From: Synergistaceae bacterium | GTDB lineage: Bacteria > Synergistota > Synergistia > Synergistales > Aminobacteriaceae | DNA length: 64,000 nt | Assembly: GCA_018436595.1 (NCBI GenBank) | Contig: JAHDLC010000022.1 | Span: 124,001-188,000 of the forward strand | Reading direction: 5' to 3' | Part shown: one piece after another, positions 17,974 through 30,939 of the stretch | How the letters are laid out: each line of letters opens with the position of its first letter | How positions within the stretch are numbered: the first letter of the stretch is position 1 | The notes under the pieces: model-generated | Told to the model about the DNA's origin: nothing | What the model saw: the letters and a program-made list of their open reading frames with translations, nothing else | Database searches by the model: none | Position numbers and translations under genes: made by a program

Positions 17974-19074
17974 ATGAGTTCCGGGACCATCATGGGGAGG
18001 ATCGCCCGACTGAGGGAACTTCTTTCACGGGAGAGGGCGGACGTGTTTCTCCTCTTCGTGGCGGAGCGGTACAACAGCGAATCCATGACGTACCTGAGCG
18101 GTTTCCGGGGAAGCAGCGGCGCCCTCGTTATCTCCCAGGACAGGCAGTACCTCGTCACGGACGGGCGGTACGCCCTCCAGGCCCAGGCAGAATCTCCCCT
18201 TGACGTTCTCATCCTCGAGGGGGTATCCCTCCAGGGAAAAGCGGCGGAGATCCTGCGGCAGGGCGGGTGGAAAACCGCGGGTTTCGAGGCCGAACGGGTC
18301 CCGGTCTCCTTTTTCCGGGGACTCGAATCTTCGGTGTCGTCGTGGAAAGACTGCTCAGGCCTTCTTCCGGCCCTCCGCCGGAGAAAGGACGAAACCGAAG
18401 CCGCCCTCATCAGGACCGCGGGGGACCTTGCCTATGATTCCTACCTTGAAGTCCTGGGGGCCGTCCGGGAAGGCATGACGGAGAAGGAGTTCAACGCCCT
18501 GCTGGAATATACCCTGAGGAAAAACGGCGCCGAAGGAGGATGGACGAACAACGGCTTCATCGTCGCCTCCGGTGAACGGAGCGCCCTGCCCCACGGAGCG
18601 CCCACCGGACGGGGCTTTCGGAAAGGAGACATGGTCACGGTGGACTTCGGTGCCACCGTGGAAGGGTACATGTCCGACCTGACGAGGAACTTTTCTCTCG
18701 GTCCCCTCTCTCCCCAGGGCAGAGACATCCAGGACACCCTCCTGGAAGCCCACCTGCGGGCCGCGGAAGCCCTCCGTCCCGGTGTGGAAGGCAAGGCCGT
18801 GGACGCCGTCGCCAGGGACGTGGTCACCCGGCGGGGATGGGGGAAGCATTTCCCCCACGGCCTCGGGCATGGTCTCGGGTTGGAGGTTCACGAAGCGCCG
18901 AGGCTCTCTCCCGCTTCCCGGGACGTTCTCGAGGAAGGTGACGTGGTCACGGTGGAGCCCGGCATTTATATCGAGGGCTGGGGCGGCATGAGAATCGAGG
19001 ACGATTACCTCGTCACCGCCGGCGGTGCGGTCTGCCTCTCCGGCGGCAAGGGAAGGGAAGCACCCGCCCTGTGA
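17974..19074 (+). CDS. Xaa-Pro aminopeptidase family (M24B) metallopeptidase
   Basis: A creatinase-like N-terminal domain (residues ~1-130) precedes the pita-bread catalytic domain. All five metal ligands are visible: Asp in TVDFGA, Asp in MSDLTRNF, His in [13 protein letters not shown], Glu in VEPGIYI and Glu in IEDDYLV. The enzyme removes an N-terminal residue preceding proline and suits a peptide- and amino-acid-fermenting organism. With 366 aa it has normal length. The start at 17974 has AAGGAGGAATG just before it and is four bases after the preceding stop. Confidence 0.92.
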   Translation: MSSGTIMGRIARLRELLSRERADVFLLFVAERYNSESMTYLSGFRGSSGALVISQDRQYLVTDGRYALQAQAESPLDVLILEGVSLQGKAAEILRQGGWKTAGFEAERVPVSFFRGLESSVSSWKDCSGLLPALRRRKDETEAALIRTAGDLAYDSYLEVLGAVREGMTEKEFNALLEYTLRKNGAEGGWTNNGFIVASGERSALPHGAPTGRGFRKGDMVTVDFGATVEGYMSDLTRNFSLGPLSPQGRDIQDTLLEAHLRAAEALRPGVEGKAVDAVARDVVTRRGWGKHFPHGLGHGLGLEVHEAPRLSPASRDVLEEGDVVTVEPGIYIEGWGGMRIEDDYLVTAGGAVCLSGGKGREAPAL

Positions 19075-19192
19075 CCGGCAGGGGAGCGGGATTACGGAGA
19101 ATCTGTTTCTCCGGTTGCCTTTTCTTGCCGGAAATAGATATAATGAGCTTCAGGAAACACAATCACGAAGAACAGCAGAAGGGGGATATCTC

Positions 19193-19354
19193 ATGAAAAA
19201 GTACGTGTGCACCGTGTGCGGCTATGTCTACGACCCCGCCGAGGGCGACCCCGATTCGGGAGTGGCCCCCGGAACAGCTTTTGAAGACATTCCCGATGAC
19301 TGGGTCTGCCCGGTCTGCGCCGTGGGCAAGGATATGTTCGAACCCGAGGAATAA
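19193..19354 (+). CDS. Rubredoxin
   Basis: A 53-aa single-iron electron carrier with both CxxC knuckles: CTVCGY (Cys6, Cys9) and CPVCAVG (Cys39, Cys42). It has the usual [24 protein letters not shown] core. In anaerobes it delivers electrons to oxygen- and superoxide-detoxifying proteins. Ribosome site AAGGGGG precedes the ATG, and a bidirectional hairpin follows the stop. Confidence 0.97.
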   Translation: MKKYVCTVCGYVYDPAEGDPDSGVAPGTAFEDIPDDWVCPVCAVGKDMFEPEE

Positions 19355-19372
19355 AAGGAAAGAATAAGCAAA

Positions 19373-19396
19373 GGGAGGCCGGAAGGCCTCCCTTTT
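19373..19396. terminator. Bidirectional terminator between rubredoxin and the convergent hypothetical gene
   Basis: GGGAGGCC/GGCCTCCC with a GGAA loop is followed by TTTT on the plus strand. It lies between convergent genes. Confidence 0.8.
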
Positions 19397-19397
19397 G

Positions 19398-19874
19398 TCA
19401 TTGAGCCTGGATGAGTGCCGCGGCCGCCTGGAGAAGCTCTTCCCGGGACAGGGAGGACGACTCGAGTGTGAGGGTTGCGTCGTCGGCCAGGGCCACCGCC
19501 AGGGCAAGCCCCACCGTAGGGACCTCCTCCAGGAGAGCCCGTTTCCCTTCGACGGTCAGTCCTTCGCATGAAGAGCCGAAGCCCAGGGGCCGGTCATTGG
19601 TCTTCATCCCTTCAGGGGGAGTACGGAGCTCTCCGGCACCGGGGCCGGCCATCAGGGTGCCCTTCAGGGTCCGGCCTCCGCCGGTGCTGTAGACCCGAAC
19701 GAGCCATTCGCCGAAATTCCCTGACGGAGCCTCAAGCAGAGTTCGCTGGACTTCTCCCCCGGTGAAGCCGGGGATGTCGGGGAGACTCCACGCCAGGGCA
19801 GTGCCCGGAAGGGCCAGGATAATCAGGAGAACCGGAAGAACCAGTCCGGAGAAACGAAAACGCTTCACTTTCAA
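19398..19874 (-). CDS. Exported protein of unknown function
   Basis: The 158-aa product starts with a basic end (MKVKRFRF), a hydrophobic stretch and an Ala-x-Ala type cleavage region (PGTALAWS), i.e. a Sec signal peptide of ~28 residues. The mature part contains a central segment with GFGSSCEGLTVEGKRALLEE and no motif I recognise. It is a single gene between convergent rubredoxin and divergent miaB. The function is unknown; a small periplasmic protein is the most that can be said. Confidence 0.7.
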   Translation of the reverse strand: MKVKRFRFSGLVLPVLLIILALPGTALAWSLPDIPGFTGGEVQRTLLEAPSGNFGEWLVRVYSTGGGRTLKGTLMAGPGAGELRTPPEGMKTNDRPLGFGSSCEGLTVEGKRALLEEVPTVGLALAVALADDATLTLESSSLSREELLQAAAALIQAQ

Positions 19875-19922
19875 AACCCCCTCGGCCGTTTTCCTCTATT
19901 CTACTACAGGGGCGAACTAAAT

Positions 19923-19951
19923 TTTTCAATCTCCCCGATAGGGGGTATAAT
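19923..19951 (+). promoter_or_regulatory. Promoter of the miaB-led gene run
   Basis: TTTTCA (19923-19928) and TATAAT (19946-19951) have a 17-bp spacer ending in GGGGG. It lies 52 nt before the miaB start. Confidence 0.65.
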
Positions 19952-20002
19952 GACTCTCTGACCGTGTGTCTACAATTCAAAACCGCCGGGAGGAGTTCTT
20001 CC

Positions 20003-21334
20003 GTGTACCGATATGCACTGAAAGTCTACGGCTGTCAGATGAATGTCTATGACGGCGACAAAATGAAAACAGCGCTCAAAGAACGGGGATGGACCGAGAC
20101 AGTCGAGGAGGAGGCCGACGTGGTCATCCTCAACGGATGCAGCATCCGCGACAAAGCCGAACAGAAAGTCTGGAGCGACCTTGGCAGATTCGCCCCCCGC
20201 TGGGAGAGAGAACGGAAGCCCTTCGTGGCCGTCACGGGCTGCGTGGCCCAGAACGTGGGCCGAAAAATGGCCGCCCGGTTTCCCTGGGTCCGCTTCGTCT
20301 CGGGCCCCAGGCACATAGGCGCCGTGCCTGACGGGCTGGAGAAGCTCATGGCCTCCCCCGGAGAAACCTTCCAGTTCCTCGACGACGACCCCCGGGCTTT
20401 CATCGACCTCCCCGGGGCCCCCGTGGAGCGGGTCAACCCCTGGAAGGCCTTCGTCACCATAGCCCACGGCTGCGACAACTTCTGCTCCTACTGCATCGTA
20501 CCCTACGTCCGGGGCCGCTTCGTCTCCCGTCCTCCCGAGGACATCCTTGAAGAGATGAGAACCCTGGTGGCCGACGGTGTCCTTGAAATCACCCTGCTGG
20601 GCCAGAACGTGAACAGCTACGGAAGCGACTTCTCCGACGACTACACCTTCGCGAACCTCCTGAGGGACGGCGCCCTGAAGACGGGAGTCCGGCTCCTCCG
20701 GTTCGCCACCTCCCACCCCCGGGATTTTACCCCCGATATCGTGGATACAATGGCGGAGCATTCTCCGGTGATCTGCCCCTCCATAAACCTTCCCATCCAG
20801 TCGGGAAGCGACCGCATCCTCGCCCTCATGAACAGGGGATATACGGTGGAACGCTACAGGGAGACCGTTTCCGTCATCCGGAGCCGTCTGCCGGGAGCCG
20901 GCCTCACCACGGACCTCATCGTGGGGCACCCCGGCGAAACGGAAGAGGATTTCCGGGAATCGCTGAAGGTGCTGGAGGAATTCCGGTTTGACCTCGTCCA
21001 TTCCGCCGCCTACTCTCCCCGTGAGGGAACCGCGGCGGCACGCCGGGAAGACCAGGTGCCCCGGGAGGAGAAAATGGCCCGGCTGAATGAACTGAACAGC
21101 CTCCAGTCGGGAATCGCGCTGGAGATCAATGAATCTCTCGTGGGCAGCCTCTTTACCGTGCTGCTGGACGACGCGGCCCCCCGGGGGGAAGGACTCCTGC
21201 AGGGGCGGACCCCATCGGACAAGGTGGTTCTCGTGGAAGCGGGGGAGGAGATGCTCGGCCGGTTCGTCCGTGTCGAGATCACCCGGGCGGACAACTGGTG
21301 CCTGTCGGGAAGAATCGTCGATAACGGGAAATAG
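20003..21334 (+). CDS. miaB: tRNA-i6A37 methylthiotransferase MiaB
   Basis: MiaB is a radical-SAM enzyme that adds a methylthio group to N6-isopentenyladenosine-37 of tRNA. The 443-aa protein has the UPF0004 domain with three cluster cysteines (Cys11, Cys46, Cys80), the radical-SAM motif HGCDNFCSYC (Cys157, Cys161, Cys164) and a C-terminal TRAM domain. The GTG at 20003 was chosen because GGGAGGAG lies 7 nt upstream; an upstream GTG at 19964 lacks such a site. It heads a co-directional run of housekeeping genes. Confidence 0.94.
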   Translation: MYRYALKVYGCQMNVYDGDKMKTALKERGWTETVEEEADVVILNGCSIRDKAEQKVWSDLGRFAPRWERERKPFVAVTGCVAQNVGRKMAARFPWVRFVSGPRHIGAVPDGLEKLMASPGETFQFLDDDPRAFIDLPGAPVERVNPWKAFVTIAHGCDNFCSYCIVPYVRGRFVSRPPEDILEEMRTLVADGVLEITLLGQNVNSYGSDFSDDYTFANLLRDGALKTGVRLLRFATSHPRDFTPDIVDTMAEHSPVICPSINLPIQSGSDRILALMNRGYTVERYRETVSVIRSRLPGAGLTTDLIVGHPGETEEDFRESLKVLEEFRFDLVHSAAYSPREGTAAARREDQVPREEKMARLNELNSLQSGIALEINESLVGSLFTVLLDDAAPRGEGLLQGRTPSDKVVLVEAGEEMLGRFVRVEITRADNWCLSGRIVDNGK

Positions 21335-21347
21335 GGAGGGACGGGCA

Positions 21348-22055
21348 GTGAAGAAGGGCTTTTTCTCCGATCCGAAATTCCAGGGACTTGCCTTCCTCGC
21401 CCTGGGGCTCGGGTGTTTTCTCCTTGCAGGTCTCCTGGTGTTCTTTTTCTCCGGACGTTTTGTGGACCGTCCCTCGGGAGCGACGGCAGGACCCGCCCTC
21501 TCCATAACCGCACCTGTGGACAAACCCTCCGGTCCTCCGGCGGGAGAAGTATCACCCCCCGCCCCCGAGCCTCCGGAGACGAAAGAATGGGTGCTCTACA
21601 TTACCGGCGGCGTGGCCTCGCCGGGGGTCTACTCCCTCCCTCCGGGAAGCAGGGTTCACAACCTCGTGGACGCCGCGGGGGGACTGCTTCCCACCGCTGA
21701 CCCAGTGAAGGTGAACCTGGCCGCTCCGTTGGCGGACGGGGTGCATGTCCATGTGCCCCTGGCAGGGGAGGACGGCGGAAAGAACGATATTCCGGCTCCT
21801 TCTGCCCCGCAGGACAGCGGCTTCCTCCGTCCGCCCGCAATCCCGGGAGGCAGCGGCGGCGGCGCTGTGAGGGTCAACACCGCGTCCCTGGAGGAACTCC
21901 AGCGCCTTCCCGGGGTCGGACCGGCCATCGCCCGGGCGATCCTCGAGTACCGGACGCAGAAAGGCAGGTTCTCCACTCTGCAGGATCTCCTGAAGGTGAA
22001 AGGGATAGGCCCGAAGAAGCTGGAAAGCCTCAGGGACCACGTCGACCTGCGATGA
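21348..22055 (+). CDS. comEA: ComEA-like DNA-binding protein (SLBB plus helix-hairpin-helix)
   Basis: The 235-aa protein has one N-terminal membrane anchor (residues ~10-36), a Pro-rich linker, an SLBB domain (GGVASPGVYSLPPGSRVHNLVDAAGG) and a C-terminal pair of helix-hairpin-helix motifs (VNTASLEELQRLPGVGPAIA, then LLKVKGIGPKKLESL). ComEA binds incoming double-stranded DNA at the membrane during natural transformation. Start GTG follows GGGAGGG. It overlaps comEC by 4 nt (ATGA). Confidence 0.9.
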   Translation: MKKGFFSDPKFQGLAFLALGLGCFLLAGLLVFFFSGRFVDRPSGATAGPALSITAPVDKPSGPPAGEVSPPAPEPPETKEWVLYITGGVASPGVYSLPPGSRVHNLVDAAGGLLPTADPVKVNLAAPLADGVHVHVPLAGEDGGKNDIPAPSAPQDSGFLRPPAIPGGSGGGAVRVNTASLEELQRLPGVGPAIARAILEYRTQKGRFSTLQDLLKVKGIGPKKLESLRDHVDLR

Positions 22056-23509
22056 TCCCCCTTCCGGGATATGACGAGGGCATCGCCAGGGCCCCTCTCC
22101 TTTTCCTCCTCGGAGCGGTCTTCACGGCCCTCGCCCTCGGGGACAGGGAAATGTCCCCTTCCGCGGCGGGAGCCGCAGCATCCCTGATGTGTCTCGGAAT
22201 TCTTCTTCTCTTTTCTGGCCGCCGTCCGGCCCGGTTTCTCTCCTACTGCCTTGCCCTGTTTTTTTTGGCTTTTTTTTGTTCCCTTTTTTCCCTCTGGAGG
22301 GTGCAGAGCTTCTCCGTATCCCGGGGACGGGTCCTTGACGGCGGCGAAGTGATCCTCGAACGCCCGTGGGGATCCTCGAGGGTCGCGGTGGTGGACGGCG
22401 GGTCGGGACGGTACCTTCTTCGGCTCCGGCCCGACCAGTCCGTCATGGAAGGGGAGACCCTCACCTTCGCGGGGGAAGCCGTTCCCTTCAGGGCCAGGGG
22501 GGATTCATCCTTTCGGGAAGACCTGTACTGGAGGGCCAGGGGCGTTACAGCAGAGGTCATTCCCGACGAGCTCCTCTCCCGGCGGGAGGGGCGCTTCAGC
22601 CTGCCCGACATCCGGACGGCCCTTCGCAGGAACATTCTCCTCAATCTTCCTCCCGCCACCAGGGGATACCTTCTCGCCGCCTTTCTCGGCGTGCGGGATC
22701 CCTCCCTCGCCGATGATCACAGGACATGGGGGACAGCCCACCTTCTCGCCGTCTCCGGCTTTCACGTTGGCCTTGCGGCGGCGGCGGCCTGGAAGATTCT
22801 CTCCCTCGGCGCCCTTCGCCGGAGGCTGTCCTTCCGAGGACGGATTCTCGCGGCAAGTGTCCTGCTCTGGGCCTACGCCCTGCTGGCCGGGGGAGCCCCC
22901 AGTGCTCTCCGGGCAGCCCTGATGGTGCAGTCCGTTCTCCTCGGGTATGTCCTTGGGCGGAAGGGGAGCCCTCTGAACGCCGTCTCCCTTGCGGGGCTCC
23001 TTCTCCTTCTCTGGAGACCAGAGTGGTATGCCGACCTCGGATGGAGGCTGTCCGTCACGGCGGCCCTTCTTCTTTCCGCCCTTGCTGAACGGGGAGCGGG
23101 CTGGAGGACGGCCCTCGCGGCGAGTCCCCTCGTCTGGCTGGCCACCTACCCCCAGACCGCCGCAGCCTTCGGCGTGGTTCCCCTGTCCGGTATCGTGGTC
23201 AACATGGTGGCCCTCCCGGTCTTCGCCTTTCTTTATCCTTTCGCCGCCCTGCTTTCGATTCCAGCCCTTGCCGGGCTACCGGGAGGGTATTTCCTCGCAG
23301 GAGCCGCCGAGGGGCTTTTTCTCCTCTGGCAGTGGGCTGCCGACACGCTCACGTCATTCATCCCGTGGTCCCTATCCTGGTCGCCTGCTGCAGCGGCCGC
23401 AGGCAGCGCCGCCTTTCTCGCCTCCCTGGCCTTCGGGCTCTTCCGGCCGGGACTCCGGACCTTCGGGGGAGCCCTGCTCCTTCTTCTCGCCGGGATGATT
23501 CTTTTCTGA
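22052..23509 (+). CDS. comEC: ComEC/Rec2-type DNA uptake channel, short form without the C-terminal hydrolase domain
   Basis: The 485-aa protein has N-terminal membrane helices, a soluble OB-like region and the Competence domain, with the conserved HLLAVSGFHVGLAAA motif followed by repeated hydrophobic helices. It imports single-stranded DNA in transformation. Classical ComEC proteins (~700-800 aa) end in a metallo-beta-lactamase-like domain; here the chain stops after the membrane region and no such motif (HxHxDH) is seen. Coupling to comEA supports a working pair. Confidence 0.88.
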   Translation: MIPLPGYDEGIARAPLLFLLGAVFTALALGDREMSPSAAGAAASLMCLGILLLFSGRRPARFLSYCLALFFLAFFCSLFSLWRVQSFSVSRGRVLDGGEVILERPWGSSRVAVVDGGSGRYLLRLRPDQSVMEGETLTFAGEAVPFRARGDSSFREDLYWRARGVTAEVIPDELLSRREGRFSLPDIRTALRRNILLNLPPATRGYLLAAFLGVRDPSLADDHRTWGTAHLLAVSGFHVGLAAAAAWKILSLGALRRRLSFRGRILAASVLLWAYALLAGGAPSALRAALMVQSVLLGYVLGRKGSPLNAVSLAGLLLLLWRPEWYADLGWRLSVTAALLLSALAERGAGWRTALAASPLVWLATYPQTAAAFGVVPLSGIVVNMVALPVFAFLYPFAALLSIPALAGLPGGYFLAGAAEGLFLLWQWAADTLTSFIPWSLSWSPAAAAAGSAAFLASLAFGLFRPGLRTFGGALLLLLAGMILF

Positions 23510-23626
23510 TGTTCCGCCCTCCGGTACCGGCAATATTCACCCCAATGGGCAAGGGGGACGAAATTTCCCTTCCGACAGGGTATAATATCCTGATGTTGAA
23601 ATCCTTCAAAAGAGGAGGACGGTACC

Positions 23627-24394
23627 ATGTTGCTCGTCCTTGACGTCGGAAACACCACCACGGTCATCGGCATCTACGACGGGGAGACCCTGGTGAAGCA
23701 CTGGCGGCTCATGTCGGAAAGGCACACCTCCGACGAGCTCGGCATTTACCTGCTGAACCTGCTGGATATCTGCGGCATCCCCCGGACGTCCATCGACGGG
23801 GCCATCTACTCGAGCGTCGTTCCCTCCCTCGATATGGCCCTTTCCGAAGGCCTGAGGGAATACCTTTCCGTGGACCCGGTGAAGGTGTCGTCGTCCCTGG
23901 ACCTGGGCATCGACATCGCCTATTCGCCCAGGCATGAAGTGGGAGCCGACCGGCTCGTGAACTCCGTGGCGGGGAAGGCCAGGTACGGCGCCCCCCTCAT
24001 CGTGGTGGACTTCGGCACGGCCATTACGCTCGACATCCTGAACTCCGAGGGCGCCTACCTCGGCGGGACCATCTCCCCCGGCCTGGTGACGGGCATGGAA
24101 GCCCTCTTCGGACGCACGGCGAAGCTGCCCCAGGTCTCCCTGGAACCGCCGAAGAGCGTCATCGGGAACAACACCATCGGCTCCATCCAGGCGGGTATCC
24201 TCTTCGGCAACGCGGGCCTCGTGGATTTTCTCGTCCGGAAGACCTGGGACGAGCTGGGCAGCAGAACGCCCGTGGCCGCCACCGGGGGCCATGCGGCGGC
24301 CATCGCCTCCATCTCGGAAACCATCACCGCCGTGGACCCGTGGCTCACCCTGGAGGGGCTCCGGCTCATCCACGAGAGGAACCGCCCCAGGTGA
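23627..24394 (+). CDS. coaX: Type III pantothenate kinase
   Basis: CoaX phosphorylates pantothenate in the first step of CoA synthesis. The 255-aa protein has the N-terminal DVGNTTTVIGIY phosphate loop, the GADRLVNSVAGKARYG substrate segment, IVVDFGTAITLD and GGTISPGL, all family marks. Ribosome site AGAGGAGG is 7-8 nt upstream and a TATAAT (23581-23586) preceded by GGG lies 40 nt before the start. Its stop overlaps the next start (GTGA). Confidence 0.95.
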   Translation: MLLVLDVGNTTTVIGIYDGETLVKHWRLMSERHTSDELGIYLLNLLDICGIPRTSIDGAIYSSVVPSLDMALSEGLREYLSVDPVKVSSSLDLGIDIAYSPRHEVGADRLVNSVAGKARYGAPLIVVDFGTAITLDILNSEGAYLGGTISPGLVTGMEALFGRTAKLPQVSLEPPKSVIGNNTIGSIQAGILFGNAGLVDFLVRKTWDELGSRTPVAATGGHAAAIASISETITAVDPWLTLEGLRLIHERNRPR

Positions 24395-25420
24395 CCCGTT
24401 TTCCTCCCGTTCTTACGTCACCTTCCGGGCCCGGATGGGAGACTGGGGGGCTGGTTCTCGATTCCCCACTGATGCTCGCCCCTCTCGCAGGGGTCACCAT
24501 CCCCCCCGTGCGGCTTTTTTATTCCCGCCTCGGGGCTTCAGCGACCCATACAGAAATGATCAGCTGCGCAGGGCTGCTCAGGACAAACCGGAAAACAGCG
24601 GCGATGCTGCAGGTGCTTCCCGGAGAGGGACCTGTGATCGTGCAGCTTTTTGCCGGAGACCCGGATACGCTCTCGAAAGGAGCTGAAACGGCGCTGGCGG
24701 AGGGGACACTGTTTCGTGCCGCAGGCATAAACATGGCCTGCCCCATGCCGAAGGTGCTGAAAAAAGGAGCGGGAGCCCGCCTCCTGGAAAACCCTGACAC
24801 CGCTTTTGCCATGGTGAAGGCCCTTACACGCTTCGGTTTCCCTGTATGGCCGAAGATACGCAAATGTCCTCCCGGCTACCCCCTGACTACGGAGGAGTTC
24901 TGCCGGGGGCTTCTGGATGCAGGCGCGTCCCTGGTCTGCCTTCACGGACGGACTCCCGCACAGCGGTATGCCGGGGAAGCGGACAAAGATATGGTCGCAC
25001 GGATTGCTGAAATGTTCCCCGGGAAAATATGCGCAAGCGGTGATATCTATTCTCCCGGGGACATCTCTTTTTACCTGGATGCGGGATGTTCGTCCGTGCT
25101 CCTTGCGAGGGGTGCCGTGGCGGACCCTTTCCTTTTTGCCCGGACCCTGGCGTTTCTGGGCTATGACGTGCATAATATCTACGGAAATCCATCCCCGGAT
25201 TTTCAGATATTGCTGTTGCTCGATTTCGGCGACAGCGTATCTTCCTTGTGCGGGCAAAGGATGGCGGCGCTTTTCGCCAAGCGTATCCTTGCCGGGCTGT
25301 TTCGGGGCATGGCCGGTGTGGGCGGTCTTCGAAGGGCTGCCGCATCAGTGTCCTCATGGACGGATCTCCGGGGAATTATTGAACAAAGCGGCGAGTATTT
25401 TGAAAGGAGAGAAAAATACA

Positions 25421-25437
<17 letters not shown>
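24391..25437 (+). CDS. dus: tRNA-dihydrouridine synthase family protein
   Basis: An FMN TIM-barrel enzyme reducing uridine in tRNA D-loops with NAD(P)H. Seen motifs are MLAPLAGVTIPPVR near the start, HTEMISCAGLL, VQLFAGDP, the catalytic cysteine in NMACPMPKVLKKGAG, LHGRTPAQRYAGEAD and SGDIYSPGD. The GTG at 24391 overlaps the coaX stop by 4 nt; an ATG at 24472 (MLAPLAG) would remove 27 leading residues of low conservation. The sequence looks somewhat AT-richer than its neighbours. It overlaps lysS by 17 nt. Confidence 0.88.
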
Positions 25438-29066
<3,629 letters not shown>

Positions 29067-29121
29067 AGGCCTCTTCAAGAAATACCCCACCGGTCGTTTC
29101 GTCGAACAGGAGGCAAAGCCA

Positions 29122-29433
29122 ATGACGATCAGCGAAAAGGACGTTCGGCACGTGGCCGATCTCGCCAGGCTGCGCGTGGAGGAGAAAGAGATAGAACCTC
29201 TCGTGCGCCATTTTGAAGCCATCCTGGGCCATTTCGCCACCCTTTCCCGGGCCCGGGAAGAAGGTCGGCTGAACCTCGACGGGGTGGACCCCTTTCTCTT
29301 TTCCGAGAGAGAAGCCCCTCCCCTCAGGGAGGACGAGCCCGTCCGGTCCGCCGTCAGGGATGACGTGCTGGCAGCCGCCCCGGAGCGGAAAGACAGCTTC
29401 TTTGTCGTTCCCCGGATTCTTGAGGAGGAATAG
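29122..29433 (+). CDS. gatC: Asp-tRNA(Asn)/Glu-tRNA(Gln) amidotransferase subunit C
   Basis: This 103-aa protein begins MTISEKDVRHVADLARLRVEEKE, the typical GatC start. GatC wraps between GatA and GatB and stabilises the complex that converts Glu-tRNA(Gln) and Asp-tRNA(Asn) to the amide forms. Ribosome site AGGAGG is 8-9 nt upstream. gatA follows after three bases, and the order gatC-gatA-gatB is standard. Confidence 0.95.
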   Translation: MTISEKDVRHVADLARLRVEEKEIEPLVRHFEAILGHFATLSRAREEGRLNLDGVDPFLFSEREAPPLREDEPVRSAVRDDVLAAAPERKDSFFVVPRILEEE

Positions 29434-29436
29434 GCC

Positions 29437-30939
29437 ATGGAGCTTTTTGCCCTCTCCGCCGCGGAGATGGTCCGCGGCATTAAAGCAAAGGATTTCTCGG
29501 CGTCTGAGGTGTTCGCCTCCTGCCTTTCCCGGATAGAAGCCCTTGAGCCGGAACTGTCCGCCCTCCTGGCCCTCACCGCCGGCATGGGACGGGAAGAAGC
29601 CGCCCGGATCGACGGAATGATCGCCCGGGGTACTGACCCCGGCCCTCTCGCCGGCGTGCCCGTGGTACTGAAGGACAACATGTGCCTCCGGGGAGTTCCG
29701 GCGACCTGCGCCAGCAGGATCCTTGAAGGATGGATCCCCCCCTACGACGGGAAAGTCGCGGAACTGCTCGCAGGGGCAGGGGCCGTATTCGCCGGAAAGG
29801 CCAACATGGACGAGTTCGCCATGGGAAGCTCCACGGAGTTCTCCGCCTTTCACCCCACGTCCAACCCCTGGGATACCGGCAGGGTGCCCGGAGGCAGCTC
29901 CGGGGGAAGCGCCGCCGCCGTGGCGGCCGGGTACGCCCCCCTGGCCCTGGGGAGCGACACGGGAGGGTCCATCCGCCAGCCCGCCTCCTATTGCGGCCTC
30001 TACGGCCTCAAACCCACCTACGGCCTCGTGAGCCGGTGGGGCCTCGTGGCCTTTGCGTCGTCCCTCGACCAGATCGGCCCCTTCGCCCGCACCGTGGAGG
30101 ATCTTGCCCTCCTGCTCTCGGTCATCGCCGCTCCCGACGCACGGGACGGAACGTGCAGTCCCAGGGAGCGCCCGGACTACGCGGCCCCTCTCGCAGCGGC
30201 TTCTCTCAGGGGAAAGAGGATCGCCGTGGTGAAGGAACTGGACGCCATGCGGTCCTCCGTGGACCCCGAGGTACTCCGGGTCCTGGAGAACACCTTGAAC
30301 CTCTGCCGGGAAGAGGGGGCGGAAATAGTGGAGGTCTCCCTTCCCGTCTCCCTTGAGTTCGGCCTGCCCTGCTACTACATCCTCGCCCCCGCCGAGGCGA
30401 GCTCGAACCTCGCCCGGTTCGACGGCGTCCGGTACGGCCTGTCCTGCAGAGAGGACTCCCTGCTCGACCTCTACCTGACCACCCGGGGAGCCGGCTTCGG
30501 CGCCGAGGTGAAGCGCAGGATCCTCACGGGAACCTACGTCCTCAGCTCGGGGTACTACGACGCCTACTACCTCACCGCCCAGAAGGTCCGGTCCCTCATG
30601 AAGGCGGAGTTCCGGAAGGCCTTCGGGAGGTGCGACCTCATCGCCCTGCCCACGGCCCCTACGCCTGCCTTCAAAAAGGGCGAGCTGGTGGACGATCCCG
30701 TCCGGATGTACCTGGCCGACGTGTTCACCCTTCCGGTGAACCTCGCCGAACTTCCGGCCCTGTCCCTCAACGGGGGATTCACCGGCGGGAAAAAGCCCCT
30801 TCCCGTGGGCGTCCAGTTCATCGCGCCCCAGTGGGGCGAGCCCGAACTGCTGAACGCGGCGGCGGTCCTGGAACGGCGCCTCGGGAAGGCGCCCATAGCG
30901 CCCCTGGGCGCAGCGACAGAAGGAGGGAACGCCCCATGA
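29437..30939 (+). CDS. gatA: Asp-tRNA(Asn)/Glu-tRNA(Gln) amidotransferase subunit A
   Basis: GatA is the amidase that releases ammonia from glutamine. The 500-aa protein has the amidase signature with the Lys of PVVLKDNMC, the glycine/serine loop GGSSGGSAAAVAAG and the GSDTGGSIRQPA serines that form the Ser-cisSer-Lys triad. Its stop overlaps the gatB start (ATGA). Confidence 0.97.
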   Translation: MELFALSAAEMVRGIKAKDFSASEVFASCLSRIEALEPELSALLALTAGMGREEAARIDGMIARGTDPGPLAGVPVVLKDNMCLRGVPATCASRILEGWIPPYDGKVAELLAGAGAVFAGKANMDEFAMGSSTEFSAFHPTSNPWDTGRVPGGSSGGSAAAVAAGYAPLALGSDTGGSIRQPASYCGLYGLKPTYGLVSRWGLVAFASSLDQIGPFARTVEDLALLLSVIAAPDARDGTCSPRERPDYAAPLAAASLRGKRIAVVKELDAMRSSVDPEVLRVLENTLNLCREEGAEIVEVSLPVSLEFGLPCYYILAPAEASSNLARFDGVRYGLSCREDSLLDLYLTTRGAGFGAEVKRRILTGTYVLSSGYYDAYYLTAQKVRSLMKAEFRKAFGRCDLIALPTAPTPAFKKGELVDDPVRMYLADVFTLPVNLAELPALSLNGGFTGGKKPLPVGVQFIAPQWGEPELLNAAAVLERRLGKAPIAPLGAATEGGNAP

